Assembly (NCBI GenBank): GCA_963678775.2
Contig: CAXXGR010000008.1
Span: 124,001 to 188,000 of the forward strand
Direction of reading: 5' to 3'
Length of the DNA: 64,000 bases
DNA from: JBFHIJ01 sp963678775
Lineage (GTDB): Bacteria; Bacteroidota; Ignavibacteria; Kapaibacteriales; UBA2268
Positions within the stretch are counted from its first letter, which is position 1. Each line of letters begins with the position of its first letter. This document shows, in pieces, positions 1 to 8,756 of the stretch. A model generated the notes under the pieces. The model worked only from the letters and a program-made list of their open reading frames with translations, made no database searches and was not told the origin of the DNA. A program made the translations under genes and the position numbers.

Positions 1-1631
1 AAAATTTTTGCTTTTTCTTTACCGATATTATTAACGAGAACGTTTAGCCTACCTCTGTGTGACATACCAAGCACAATATGCTCCGGAGAATTATCCGCTG
101 CCTTTTCAAATAGCTTATCAATCATTACGATTAGCGACTCACCACCTTCCAAAGAAAATCGTTTATGCCCTAAGAAGCGAGTATGCAGAAAATTTTCGAA
201 CTCTTCAGCTTCTACTATTTTACGAAAAGCGTGCACTTTATCATCGTTAGAGATAACTAATCTGTTTTTCTCAACCTCAACCCGTTCTTTAATCCAAGTT
301 TTTTCCTGTGGATTAGAGATATGCATAAACTCTATACCCATCGGACCGCAATATGAATCTCTGAGCAATTCAATAATATCCCTAAGCGCTTTATTATTGG
401 TATCCCAACTGTCATCAGCATGAAAGATTCTATCTAAGTCCCAAATCGTAAATCCATAGAAAGCAGGATCTAACTCAGGATAGTAATAGGACTGCAAACC
501 AAGAGGGTTGACAGATGCAAGCAAGTGACCACGAACACGATACGCATTAATAAGCTGCATAACATGAGCACCTTTTTCAATTCTTTCCCGCTCCGGATCG
601 TTACTGTGTTGCTGTCTCCTATCATAATCAATTTCCCATCTTACAGGTTCGAAAGGAATCTGCAAGGCTGCAAATATTTGATCATAAAACTGCTTATCAC
701 CGATAAGAAGTTTATGTATATAAGCTAAATATTCTGCGGACTCAGCACCTTGGATGATCCTATGATCATAAGTATTAGTAATAGTAACTACTTTAGACAA
801 AGCCATGGATGTCATAAATTCAGGTTTTACAGCCTGAAATTCCACAGGATAATCTATAGCACCGGTAGCGATAATTGTTCCCTGCCCTTCCATTAATCTC
901 GGGATAGAATGAGATGTACCTATCATGCCCGGATTAGTCAAAGAAACAGTAGTACCTTCGAGGTCGTCTATATTAATTCGATTATGCCTAGCTTTATCAA
1001 TGAGTTCGTCATATTTATCAATAAACTCTGCAAAATTCAAAGATTCTGCTTTTTTGATATTAGGAACCAGTAGCAATCTTGAGCCATCTTTCTTAGTAAT
1101 ATCAACGGCAAGGCCAATATTTATATGTTTTTTCTTAATTCTGTAAGACTTATCTTCCTTAGACATAAAGGCATCGTTCATCTGAGGAAATTTTACCATC
1201 GCTCTGACAATAGCCCACGCAAGAATATGAGTAAAAGATATTTTCTTTCGTTTATTTTGTATCAAATATTTATTTATTACTCTTCTGTTCTCGTCCAAAG
1301 CTTTTACCGGAATAGTACGAACTGAAGTTGCAGTTGGAATAGCAAGCGACCTTTCCATATTCGCAGCTATTTTAGAAGGAATAGTTGGCATTTCTTCCAA
1401 CTCTTCATCCTTCCTTACGTGGATACTATTCTCTACTTTGGGTTTAACCTTTGTAGGCATTGAAGCTTCTTTAACGCCTGACGTCTCTAAATTTTGGTCT
1501 TTGCTTCCACATTCAAATCTATCTCTGTGTTCTTCGAAATATTTTCTCCAACTGGGACTAACTGACTCCTCATCCTTAAGGTACTGAAAAAACAGTTCTA
1601 TTTCGAAAGCTTCATTCGGGTTTATCATCAT
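1..1631 (-). CDS. kgd: Fused 2-oxoglutarate dehydrogenase/decarboxylase (E2-E1, Kgd type), C-terminus cut by window edge
   Basis: The reading frame is open from the ATG at 1631 (a second ATG is at 1628) to the left edge, giving about 543 residues; the rest of the E1 part lies outside. In order it shows a short N-terminal E1-type segment (FFQYLKDEESVSPSWRKYF), a linker of about 60 residues, and a 2-oxoacid dehydrogenase acyltransferase (E2) catalytic domain ending in TYDHRIIQGAESAEYL. The catalytic DHRxxxG motif is near residue 289. The start of the thiamine-diphosphate E1 domain follows (AYRVRGHLLASVNPLGL, then GMSHRGRLNVLVN). No lipoyl domain precedes the E2 core. This order is that of the multifunctional Kgd enzymes known from mycobacteria, which convert 2-oxoglutarate in the TCA cycle. 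The identification is strong; whether it works as dehydrogenase or decarboxylase cannot be told from here. Confidence 0.93.
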   Translation of the reverse strand, partial: MMINPNEAFEIELFFQYLKDEESVSPSWRKYFEEHRDRFECGSKDQNLETSGVKEASMPTKVKPKVENSIHVRKDEELEEMPTIPSKIAANMERSLAIPTATSVRTIPVKALDENRRVINKYLIQNKRKKISFTHILAWAIVRAMVKFPQMNDAFMSKEDKSYRIKKKHINIGLAVDITKKDGSRLLLVPNIKKAESLNFAEFIDKYDELIDKARHNRINIDDLEGTTVSLTNPGMIGTSHSIPRLMEGQGTIIATGAIDYPVEFQAVKPEFMTSMALSKVVTITNTYDHRIIQGAESAEYLAYIHKLLIGDKQFYDQIFAALQIPFEPVRWEIDYDRRQQHSNDPERERIEKGAHVMQLINAYRVRGHLLASVNPLGLQSYYYPELDPAFYGFTIWDLDRIFHADDSWDTNNKALRDIIELLRDSYCGPMGIEFMHISNPQEKTWIKERVEVEKNRLVISNDDKVHAFRKIVEAEEFENFLHTRFLGHKRFSLEGGESLIVMIDKLFEKAADNSPEHIVLGMSHRGRLNVLVNNIGKEKAKI

Positions 1632-1779
1632 ATTTTATTAAATTGTTTGACAAGATAAGAATAAGTTATTCAAACGTTTCATGATGCCTTGAATTGTTGA
1701 TTTTTAGCAAATATTCGTCACATTGAAACATTTTTATTCGTTTTAGCGTTTACTTTAATAAAACAAAAAGGCTAATTGA

Positions 1780-2520
1780 ATGACTAAAACTTTACTCCAT
1801 ATACTGTTGCTACTAAGCTCTGCAAATCTATTTGCCCAGCACCCTGAAGTAATGGAAGAAGCGAAAGAACGTGAACAGCCGCAGGACGCACAAATACAAT
1901 ATTATGAACCTGCCGACCGATATTTTATGTTTAGTTTTGGCTACTCTCAGGTTTCGCCATTAGGTCAATTTAAGACGAACACATCGAGTATATTTAATGG
2001 TGTATCAAGCTCTGCTACTTGGTTTATTGATAGACAAAATGTAGCTGTAGGTTTCTTTTGGAACTTCCACACTTATGACCCTTATAAAAATATTGGTGGC
2101 AATAAATCAGACAACATTGTTTATGGCTTTGACCAACTCATGACAAATGTAAAATTCATCACAAATGATGGATTTCTGCAGCCTTATATGGAAGCATTTA
2201 TAGGTCTTAATTGGCTATATATAGACGAGCATTCCCACTTGACCTCTATACTTTTAGGCGCAATTGATGAGGAATTAGATAGAGAATCTGAAAACACTTC
2301 TATTGCTGATGCTGCTTCTTTGGCTTATGGTATAGGTGGCGGCATATTGATCCCTTTAGATTTTAAAAATCCTAATGGTCGTGGTGCTTATATAGAGCTA
2401 GGTGTCAGATATGCTTTCAGCACTGAAACTAAATATCTCAGCAGAAGTAGTAGTTATGATTATGAAAGCTCTAATACAAATAATTTTACATTCAGCTTTG
2501 GATTTGTAGTAATATTATGA
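1780..2520 (+). CDS. Outer-membrane beta-barrel protein
   Basis: A 246-residue protein with a clear signal peptide (MTKTLLHILLLLSSANLFAQ). The mature part alternates aromatic and small residues as expected for transmembrane beta strands, for example YFMFSFGYSQVSPLGQF near the start and FTFSFGFVVIL at the very C-terminus, which ends in hydrophobic residues typical of barrel insertion signals. It resembles the small OmpA-like or OmpX-like barrels of Bacteroidota. The protein at 63249-63995 has the same architecture and may be a distant paralogue. It is divergent from the 2-oxoglutarate dehydrogenase gene. The function is not known; no ligand or enzyme motif is visible. Confidence 0.8.
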   Translation: MTKTLLHILLLLSSANLFAQHPEVMEEAKEREQPQDAQIQYYEPADRYFMFSFGYSQVSPLGQFKTNTSSIFNGVSSSATWFIDRQNVAVGFFWNFHTYDPYKNIGGNKSDNIVYGFDQLMTNVKFITNDGFLQPYMEAFIGLNWLYIDEHSHLTSILLGAIDEELDRESENTSIADAASLAYGIGGGILIPLDFKNPNGRGAYIELGVRYAFSTETKYLSRSSSYDYESSNTNNFTFSFGFVVIL

Positions 2521-2554
2521 TGTATTCCTCCTTTGTTTTTAGTATTTTTGTAGT

Positions 2555-3097
2555 ATGAAATATATCGGAACCATAGTAAATACAAAAGGAACTGCAGGTA
2601 GCATCTTCGTAGGTGAAGTGCCTGTTGCTGTTGAAAAAATCAAGCCCGGTGCTATTATTAAAATAGGCTATTCTGAGAACTTTGGTAAAAATTTCACTTT
2701 AAAGCATTGGAAAAAAAATACCAAAGGTGCTATATTAGACATCGAAGGTATTACGTCCAAAGAAATGGCTCTTACTCTAAAAGAGCAAGGTGTATTCTGC
2801 TCGCTGGAAGACATTATTAAAACAGAACGTAAGAACAATTTTGATGATGAATTGCTTGATTTTATAGTAGTAAATGTAGATGATGAAACCGAAATAGGCA
2901 GAGTCATAGATTATTGGGAAATGCCTGCCAATGATGTAATCTTAGTTCAGACCGAAAAAGGTAAGTTACCTGTACCATTAATTGAAGACGTTATAGACTT
3001 TATAGATAACGACAGTCAAGTAATAGGGATAGTACCTATGGATGGACTTTTTGACTTGCTAAATGCTGACGGAGAGAGGGATGATGTCGATGAATAA
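2555..3097 (+). CDS. rimM: Ribosome maturation factor RimM
   Basis: A 180-residue protein of the usual RimM length. It has the N-terminal RimM barrel (start MKYIGTIVNTKGTAGSIFVG) followed by a PRC-barrel (residues about 95-175, with IGRVIDYWEMPANDVILV and KGKLPVPLIEDVIDFID). RimM binds ribosomal protein S19 and helps 16S rRNA and 30S subunit maturation in the cytoplasm. It overlaps trmD, the classic partner; rpsP and rplS, which often flank this pair, are not adjacent here. The N-terminal half is divergent, so the call rests on the PRC-barrel half and on synteny with trmD. Confidence 0.93.
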   Translation: MKYIGTIVNTKGTAGSIFVGEVPVAVEKIKPGAIIKIGYSENFGKNFTLKHWKKNTKGAILDIEGITSKEMALTLKEQGVFCSLEDIIKTERKNNFDDELLDFIVVNVDDETEIGRVIDYWEMPANDVILVQTEKGKLPVPLIEDVIDFIDNDSQVIGIVPMDGLFDLLNADGERDDVDE

Positions 3098-3773
3098 ATA
3101 TAGAATTGATATTATTTCAGCAGTCCCTTCGATGTTTGATTCTGTTATTAGTGCCAGCATCTTGAAAATTGCACAAGAGAAAGGCATAGCTGAGATTGTG
3201 ACTCACAATCTACATGATTATGCCGATGGTAAATATCAGGCTGTTGATGATTATCCCTATGGTGGCGGTGCCGGGATGCTTATTATGTGCGACCCTGTTT
3301 TCAAATGTATAGAACAGCTGCAATCCGAAAGGAAATATGATGCTATTGTATTTATGACTGCTGATGGTGAAAGGTTGACTCAGACAATCTCTAACGAATT
3401 TTCTATGATGCAAAATATTATTATCCTTGCCGGTCATTACAAAGGCATTGATCAGAGAATCAGAGAAGCTCTTATTAGCCGAGAAATATCTATCGGAGAT
3501 TTTGTTTTATCAGGTGGTGAACTTCCAGCTTTGGTGTTTGTAGATTCAATAATCAGACTTCTTCCGGGAGTTTTGGGCGATGCCGAATCAGCTTTAGATG
3601 ATTCATATATGGATGGTCTTTTAGAAGCTCCTCAATATACCCGACCTGCTGAATATAGAAATATGAAAGTTCCCGAGGTGTTGCTTGGTGGCAACCATAA
3701 ACTAATTAAAGAATGGCAACAAGAACAAGCCTACCAAAAAACATTAAAACGCAGACCTGATTTATTGGATTAG
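3081..3773 (+). CDS. trmD: tRNA (guanine-37-N1)-methyltransferase TrmD
   Basis: A knotted SPOUT methyltransferase that makes m1G37 in tRNAs reading CNN codons, which prevents frameshifting. Visible motifs are YPYGGGAGMLIMCDPVF (substrate and SAM side), the knot region IILAGHYKGIDQRI, and SIGDFVLSGGELPALVFVD. The C-terminus matches the family end (LLGGNHKLIKEWQQEQA). An in-frame ATG exists at 3063, but a purine-rich Shine-Dalgarno sequence (GGAGAGAGGG, 3071-3080) points to the ATGs at 3081 or 3084; the ATG at 3090 is also possible because family members begin near this residue. The gene overlaps the rimM end by 17 bases, which indicates translational coupling. Confidence 0.96.
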   Translation: MMSMNKYRIDIISAVPSMFDSVISASILKIAQEKGIAEIVTHNLHDYADGKYQAVDDYPYGGGAGMLIMCDPVFKCIEQLQSERKYDAIVFMTADGERLTQTISNEFSMMQNIIILAGHYKGIDQRIREALISREISIGDFVLSGGELPALVFVDSIIRLLPGVLGDAESALDDSYMDGLLEAPQYTRPAEYRNMKVPEVLLGGNHKLIKEWQQEQAYQKTLKRRPDLLD

Positions 3774-3793
3774 CTTCAATATAACTTTATTCC

Positions 3794-3823
3794 CGTAGAG
3801 AAAATTACTATGTTTTCTCTACG
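3794..3823. terminator. Hairpin between convergent trmD and PP2C phosphatase genes
   Basis: A perfect 11-bp inverted repeat (CGTAGAGAAAA at 3794-3804, TTTTCTCTACG at 3813-3823) with an 8-base loop, lying 20 bases after the trmD stop and 22 bases beyond the end of the opposite gene. There is no long T run on either side, so it may be a weak bidirectional terminator. Confidence 0.6.
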
Positions 3824-3845
3824 TACGCCACAAACACTTTACACA

Positions 3846-6689
3846 CTAATTTACTTTAACAACTACAACAGTCATATCGTCGTATTGACTATTAGAACCT
3901 GCGAATTTCTCAACTTCATTTATAATCGTATCACGTATTCCTTTTGCATCCAATCTTGAGTAATTCTTTAGTATTTCTAAAAGCTTATCACCGTCAAACT
4001 CATCGCCGGAATAATTCCTTGCCTCCACGACTCCATCAGTAACGAACAAGAAAATATCCCCTTTATCGAATCCTAATTCTACTTGCTCTAAGTTTCGATC
4101 AAAAAGATTCTCCTTGCTTATACCGAGTACTATACCCTTTGGAACTAATTTAGCTACAGAGGCATCTTTAGCTTTATACAAATATAATGGCAAATGGCCG
4201 GCACGAGACAGCAATATTGTATGAGTATTTATATCAAATTTTGCACCTATAACAGAGATAAAAGAGTTTTTCTCCATTGACTTGTATAGCAGAGTATTTG
4301 TTTTGATAAACAGCTCCTGAGGCGTAAAATCAAACTCACTGAGAGTTCTCAATATTCCTTGAGCTTTAGACATATACAGTGCTGCACTTGTACCCTTACC
4401 ACTTACATCTCCTACAACTATAGTCAACTTATCAGGTTTTCCGTTTAAGAAATCATAGAAGTCACCACCAACTTCGAGAGCAGGCACTGACTTTCCAGAA
4501 ATATCCAAGTTGCTAAATTCCGGTATATTAGGAGGTAAAGACGCAAGCTGGATTTTTCTAGCTAAATCCAGTTCGTGTTTCATTCTCTCTCTCTTTGCCA
4601 AATCTTCATACAAAAAAGCATTTTCAGCAGCTATTGATACTTGATTGCATATAATCGAGAACAGCTCCATATCATCTGCATGGTATGTTGTTTCTGCTTG
4701 CTTTTCACCCGTAATAATAATACCAATTAGATTCCCTTTGTTTAAAATCGGGAAAATATATTTAAAGTCGCATGACTCAAATACACTTTTTAGCTTATCT
4801 GGAAGATATTCTACAGGCATAGCTCCTGTATAGTTTTCAACTGATTTAATAATTTGTGCACCCACCGCTATGAAGAATTCGGTTAACTCTTCCGTTTCAA
4901 CTCCGTCATAACTCTGAGCACCTATTTTATTACCATCTTTAAAAAACATTACTCCGCAGCTTTTGAGACCTATAAAAATTCCCAGTTTTTGCACTACAGC
5001 TTTAGATAAATCATTGAGTGAATGATTATCCTGAATAAGCTCTGAAAACTTCTCAGAAAGCTTCCTAAAATCAAATTTATATCTATAGTATTTAGTATCT
5101 ATGAATATGTTAAAACGTCTGTCCACATATCTAAGAATCATAAATAAAACTAATGACATACCGGCTATAAGTATTTTTTGATATATAGTATCCAAATCGG
5201 TAGATAAAGGATGCTTTAAGACCTCCAACGAGGAACCGTTAAAATGCAGATTGGGTAATATTATATGCTGCTTGGAAGCTATCAATAATCCGGAGATAAA
5301 AATAGTAATTAGGCTGAGTCTCCAAAGTCCAATAATAAAGAAATATTGGATATTTCTTCTAATTCTAATATTCAAGCCTAGCAACTGATATCTGCCTATT
5401 GTATACAGGTAAGCCAGTGGTATTAAAATAAACAGCAAAGGTGAATATGTTTTAGCAATTTGGAAAAATCTGATCACAGATGGATCGAATGAGAAGAATA
5501 AACTAATTTCAGTTGCAAAAAGAAAAGAAACAATAAATACTATAATTAGGCTAAAATTCATCGCCCAGCGAATCGCTTTTCCCCGTCTGACATCTTCTTT
5601 AGAAACAATACCTCTGTAAAAGAACTTAACAGAAAACACAAAAAGTAGAAGCAATAGAACAAATCCAATACCAAAGTAATAATAAAGAACATCTTTTATC
5701 AGGTAGTACCAAACAACTGAAAATAGAAATCCTAAAGTTCCAATAATATATAATGTCCAAATAACCCAGGGTTTTGAAGTATAGACTTTATTTTCATCGG
5801 GAAAGTGGAATGTACTATGCAGAAACACCGGAATACCCAAGAAGAAACTGATATGATAAATAGCAACAAGGATTTCTGAAAATGTATCAAAATTTTTCGG
5901 ATATGTATCTATTGCAAAGGAAATGAGAAACCCTATGAGAGTAAGTCCAATACTGGTTAATCTGGCTGAGCGTAACTCAGGCCTCTTAATTCCAATATAA
6001 AAACCCAGCATAATCGTTAGCATTCCCGATATTAAGAACAGTAATCTACTAAAAGAAATGCCGTATCTTGCCAGATTTACTGTAATATCTACTTTTTCAC
6101 CGTTCCTTAAAATGGTATAGGTCAGAGGCCTATCCTTACCTTCTATTCTGGCTATTCTATCTGCTTCAAAAACATCTCTAAAAGTCTGACCGTCTATAGC
6201 GACTATCATATCCCCCGGCTTCATTCCTGCTATGTCAGATGCACCATCTTGAGCCACACCGGTAACTATAACGATAGACTCTTGATATTCAAAATCACTC
6301 AAGTTAATGTTTTTAGAAGCTACATAAACATCCTTAACCCAAAGGCTCGGTCTGGTACTTAGCACTCTAAACTTGACAGTATCATTTTTCATTGCATTTT
6401 TGAGCAATGAGAAAAACTGATCCTTTTGCATAACTAAAGAATCATTTATTATACCTACGAAATCTCCACGCCAAAGAGTATCGGCATACGTAGTGTCACT
6501 TTTTTGATGTCGAATCTCCGCTGCGATTTCTCGGTTTACCATAATTCTTGGCGATGTTTCAAAAGCATTTTCATCGGTTACCGAACTTATAGATCTATAA
6601 AACGAAAAGCACATAATTCCAACTAGCAGTATAGCCAGTAAACTGATGATAACACGAAACCCATTATATTTAATATTATCCTGAAGCAT
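3846..6689 (-). CDS. Membrane PP2C-type (SpoIIE/RsbU-like) serine phosphatase with PDZ and GAF domains
   Basis: A 947-residue signalling protein. It has an N-terminal membrane anchor (about residues 13-32), an extracytoplasmic part with a PDZ domain (about 130-205, GASDIAGMKPGDMIVAIDG), and a block of about seven hydrophobic helices (about 210-460). A cytoplasmic GAF domain (about 555-690) is followed by a short coiled stretch and a C-terminal SpoIIE-type PP2C domain (about 715-947). Metal-binding acidic motifs are intact: VGGDFYDFL, VVGDVSGKGTSAALYMSK, FLFVTDGVVEARN and DDMTVVVVKVN. Such phosphatases usually dephosphorylate an anti-sigma-factor antagonist (STAS protein) in a partner-switching pathway. 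No STAS or RsbW-like gene is next to it, so the target is unknown. The PDZ fused to a multi-helix membrane unit suggests an envelope input. Confidence 0.9.
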   Translation of the reverse strand: MLQDNIKYNGFRVIISLLAILLVGIMCFSFYRSISSVTDENAFETSPRIMVNREIAAEIRHQKSDTTYADTLWRGDFVGIINDSLVMQKDQFFSLLKNAMKNDTVKFRVLSTRPSLWVKDVYVASKNINLSDFEYQESIVIVTGVAQDGASDIAGMKPGDMIVAIDGQTFRDVFEADRIARIEGKDRPLTYTILRNGEKVDITVNLARYGISFSRLLFLISGMLTIMLGFYIGIKRPELRSARLTSIGLTLIGFLISFAIDTYPKNFDTFSEILVAIYHISFFLGIPVFLHSTFHFPDENKVYTSKPWVIWTLYIIGTLGFLFSVVWYYLIKDVLYYYFGIGFVLLLLLFVFSVKFFYRGIVSKEDVRRGKAIRWAMNFSLIIVFIVSFLFATEISLFFSFDPSVIRFFQIAKTYSPLLFILIPLAYLYTIGRYQLLGLNIRIRRNIQYFFIIGLWRLSLITIFISGLLIASKQHIILPNLHFNGSSLEVLKHPLSTDLDTIYQKILIAGMSLVLFMILRYVDRRFNIFIDTKYYRYKFDFRKLSEKFSELIQDNHSLNDLSKAVVQKLGIFIGLKSCGVMFFKDGNKIGAQSYDGVETEELTEFFIAVGAQIIKSVENYTGAMPVEYLPDKLKSVFESCDFKYIFPILNKGNLIGIIITGEKQAETTYHADDMELFSIICNQVSIAAENAFLYEDLAKRERMKHELDLARKIQLASLPPNIPEFSNLDISGKSVPALEVGGDFYDFLNGKPDKLTIVVGDVSGKGTSAALYMSKAQGILRTLSEFDFTPQELFIKTNTLLYKSMEKNSFISVIGAKFDINTHTILLSRAGHLPLYLYKAKDASVAKLVPKGIVLGISKENLFDRNLEQVELGFDKGDIFLFVTDGVVEARNYSGDEFDGDKLLEILKNYSRLDAKGIRDTIINEVEKFAGSNSQYDDMTVVVVKVN

Positions 6690-6781
6690 AGAGTCTTTTA
6701 TTTATGATGAGATAAATTAAAAACGTATTTTGTACTGCAAATGTTACATTTTATTCTGACATTATCTAATATAAATACACT

Positions 6782-7489
6782 ATGGAACTAAAAAAGCTCA
6801 TAGAAATTCTTGAATCACACCAAAACACCAAAAATGTAGCAGGTATGGCTAATTTTGGAATTAACCCTACTAATACATTAGGCATTTCCGCTAAAACAAT
6901 TCAAGATATCGCAAAAGGCATAGGTACAAACCACGCTTTAGCGCTTCAAATCTGGGACACAGGGATTCATGAAGGCAAGATGCTTGCTGCTCACTTAGCA
7001 GATAAAAAGCTGATTAGCAATGAACTTCTTGATAAATGGGTACACGATATGGACTCATGGGATATTTGCGACAATTTGATGACGAGATATGCTCGATACT
7101 CTCCGAACTCTTTTACTCTGATAGAAAAATGGCAGAGCAGTGATGAAGAATTTGTAAAAAGAGCTGCTTTCGCTCTTATAGCAGTGATAGCTGTGCACTA
7201 CAAGAAACATGATGATAAAGATTTTCTACATCTTTTTGATTTTATTATTGATAAAGCTGATGATGAAAGGAATATGGTCAAGAAGGCTGTAAATTGGGCT
7301 TTGAGAGGCTTGGGTAAGCGTTCTTTATTTTTGAGAGATCAGGCACTTCTTGCTGCTATTTCTATTTTAGAAAAATACAAAAGCAGTACCTCTGCCAGGT
7401 GGATTGCTTACGACGCTATAAGAGAACTCAATAACGCAAAGACAATAGCGCGAATAAAAGCTAAAGATGCTAAAAAAGCAACAAAGTAG
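6782..7489 (+). CDS. AlkD-like DNA alkylation repair glycosylase
   Basis: A 235-residue all-helical HEAT-like repeat protein of the DNA alkylation repair (AlkC/AlkD) family. These enzymes remove alkylated purines without flipping the base. The residues corresponding to the AlkD active site are visible: a Trp and Asp in DSWDICDNL (about residues 91-99), a basic residue in FVKRAAFAL, and a Trp in KKAVNWALRGLGKRS. The C-terminus is lysine-rich (ARIKAKDAKKATK). The gene is transcribed away from the phosphatase gene. No other repair gene is adjacent. Substrate range cannot be read from the sequence. Confidence 0.88.
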   Translation: MELKKLIEILESHQNTKNVAGMANFGINPTNTLGISAKTIQDIAKGIGTNHALALQIWDTGIHEGKMLAAHLADKKLISNELLDKWVHDMDSWDICDNLMTRYARYSPNSFTLIEKWQSSDEEFVKRAAFALIAVIAVHYKKHDDKDFLHLFDFIIDKADDERNMVKKAVNWALRGLGKRSLFLRDQALLAAISILEKYKSSTSARWIAYDAIRELNNAKTIARIKAKDAKKATK

Positions 7490-7545
7490 TTTTAATAGCG
7501 TATCTTTATATAACTAAATTACTTAGTCATTTCAATATATAATAG

Positions 7546-7989
7546 ATGCTTAATATAATTAGAAATAAAATGCCTGCTTTAGTATTAATACTAAGTATTT
7601 GCATCTCTTCTTTGGGGATAAATGTACACACTCATATCTGCCATAGCAGAGGAAGTGTGGATATTTCTATATTCGAAGTGCATGAAAATGGTTCATGTTC
7701 TATTTGCTTAGAAGTCAATGAGTCCTGTTGTATAGAACAAGCAAAAGAGTTGTCCAAAGACACATGCTGCGAGCATAAAATATCTTTTCTGAAGTTACTG
7801 ATAGAAACACTGACTATAGAAAAATATATCACTTCGATAGATTCCTATCAAAACATATCTTTAGATTATTTCAATATTTTTGAATTGAGCAATATTTTTA
7901 TTACGCAAAAAATAGCAACACATTACAGTGGTATTTCACCTCCTGTAACAAACAATTTTCTTCATTTTATTTCTTCTCTAAAGGAATAG
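7546..7989 (+). CDS. HYC_CC_PP-type Cys/His-rich secreted or membrane-anchored protein
   Basis: A 147-residue protein with an N-terminal hydrophobic segment (about residues 9-27) that could be a signal peptide or anchor. It then carries a His/Cys cluster (HTHICHSRGS), a CxxC (CSIC), two CC pairs (ESCC, DTCC followed by EH) and a late SGISPP motif. This spacing of H-x-C, CC and PP is that of the small HYC_CC_PP family seen in Bacteroidota, often next to heavy-metal genes; the assignment is by eye. The downstream gene encodes an HMA metal-binding protein 60 bases away on the same strand, so the two probably form an operon dealing with copper or a similar metal. The biochemical role is not established. 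Confidence 0.65.
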   Translation: MLNIIRNKMPALVLILSICISSLGINVHTHICHSRGSVDISIFEVHENGSCSICLEVNESCCIEQAKELSKDTCCEHKISFLKLLIETLTIEKYITSIDSYQNISLDYFNIFELSNIFITQKIATHYSGISPPVTNNFLHFISSLKE

Positions 7990-8049
7990 AGAACTCTTCT
8001 ATTCCAACCACAAAAACTAATTTTTAAATAAACATAATGGAGAAATAAA

Positions 8050-8406
8050 ATGTTATCATTCAAAAATATAAAAATTGCTTTTATTGTACTTACAGTAGCT
8101 TTAGTGTCTTTATCAAACCTAACTGCAAAAGAGGTTAAATCAGAGATAAAAACTCCTTCTGTGCAATGTGAAATGTGTAAAAACACTATAGAAACTGCTC
8201 TCAATAAATTAGAAGGCTTAAGCTCTGCAAATGTAGATTTCAAAAAGAAAATAACGACTGTCAAATTTGACGATGAGAAAATCAGCATAGACGAAATAAG
8301 AAACGAAATATCAGATGCAGGATATGACGCTGATAAAGTAAAAAAAGACAAAAGGGCATACAAAAGACTTCATAATTGCTGTAAGTTACCGGAAGACCAG
8401 AAATAG
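8050..8406 (+). CDS. Exported heavy-metal-associated (HMA) domain protein
   Basis: A 118-residue protein with an N-terminal signal-like hydrophobic segment (residues about 8-26) followed by one HMA domain. The metal-binding motif is VQCEMCKNTIETAL (CxxC at about residues 40-43), and the domain has the usual beta-alpha-beta pattern with SAGYD-like DAGYDADKV near the end. HMA domains bind Cu(I) or other soft metals and hand them to partners. The C-terminus adds an extra LHNCCKLPED tail that could bind metal too. It follows the HYC_CC_PP gene, and a strong terminator (8433-8464) closes the unit. The metal identity is inferred from the family, not shown. Confidence 0.85.
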   Translation: MLSFKNIKIAFIVLTVALVSLSNLTAKEVKSEIKTPSVQCEMCKNTIETALNKLEGLSSANVDFKKKITTVKFDDEKISIDEIRNEISDAGYDADKVKKDKRAYKRLHNCCKLPEDQK

Positions 8407-8432
8407 AGAAATGGATAACTTATTTAAATATC

Positions 8433-8464
8433 AGAGCTACATATAAACAATGTGGCTCTTTTTT
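8433..8464 (+). terminator. Rho-independent terminator of the HMA gene
   Basis: AGAGCTACAT (8433-8442) pairs with ATGTGGCTCT (8450-8459) over 10 bp with one U-G pair, a 7-base loop, and is followed by a T run (8460-8464). It lies 27 bases after the HMA stop codon. Confidence 0.85.
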
Positions 8465-8482
8465 GTGGTTTTACTAAAACGC

Positions 8483-8520
8483 AAAAAGGAGTCTACTTTT
8501 GATAAGTAAACTCCTTTTTT
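8483..8520 (-). terminator. Rho-independent terminator of the tRNA-Ser pair
   Basis: The arms 8483-8498 and 8504-8519 pair over about 16 bp with one wobble and a 5-base loop (8499-8503). Read on the minus strand it starts directly after the first tRNA and ends in a T run (complement of the A run at 8483-8487). A T run on the plus strand (8515-8520) means it may also stop plus-strand read-through. Confidence 0.85.
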
Positions 8521-8521
8521 G

Positions 8522-8604
8522 CGGAGGATGAGGGACTCGAACCCCCACAGGCGCAAACCCGGCGGTTTTCAAGACCGCTGCAATACCAATTATGCGAATC
8601 CTCC
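8522..8604 (-). tRNA. tRNA-Ser (anticodon UGA), copy 2 in transcription order
   Basis: Read on the minus strand, the acceptor GGAGGAT pairs with ATCCTCC and the discriminator base is G. The anticodon arm is GCGGT-CTTGAAA-ACCGC, so the anticodon is TGA (serine, UCN codons). A long variable arm follows, as in class II tRNAs, and the T loop reads GGTTCGAGTCC. CCA is not encoded: the base after the discriminator is C, then the terminator begins. Confidence 0.95.
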
Positions 8605-8651
8605 AATTGGTATACATTTTTTAAGCGAATTATATTTTCAATTTCTTTGAG

Positions 8652-8734
8652 CGGAGGATGAGGGACTCGAACCCCCACAGGCGCAAACCCGGCGGTTTTC
8701 AAGACCGCTGCAATACCAATTATGCGAATCCTCC
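8652..8734 (-). tRNA. tRNA-Ser (anticodon UGA), copy 1 in transcription order
   Basis: Identical in all 83 bases to the copy at 8522-8604, with 47 bases between the two. The flanks can pair outside the acceptor stem (TTGAGC before the tRNA with GCTCAA after it on the minus strand), giving an extended helix in the precursor. Both copies appear to share the promoter at 8757-8787 and the terminator at 8483-8520. Confidence 0.95.
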
Positions 8735-8756
8735 GATCCGCTCAAAAGAACGAGTA

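Noticed and set aside
59..1325. Several plus-strand open frames of 60-73 residues
   Set aside because: They lie opposite the continuous 2-oxoglutarate dehydrogenase frame, which has strong family motifs throughout.
2543..2554. TATTTTTG box just before rimM as a promoter
   Set aside because: It matches the downstream box, but the upstream box at 19 bases is missing and transcription would start at the ATG itself.
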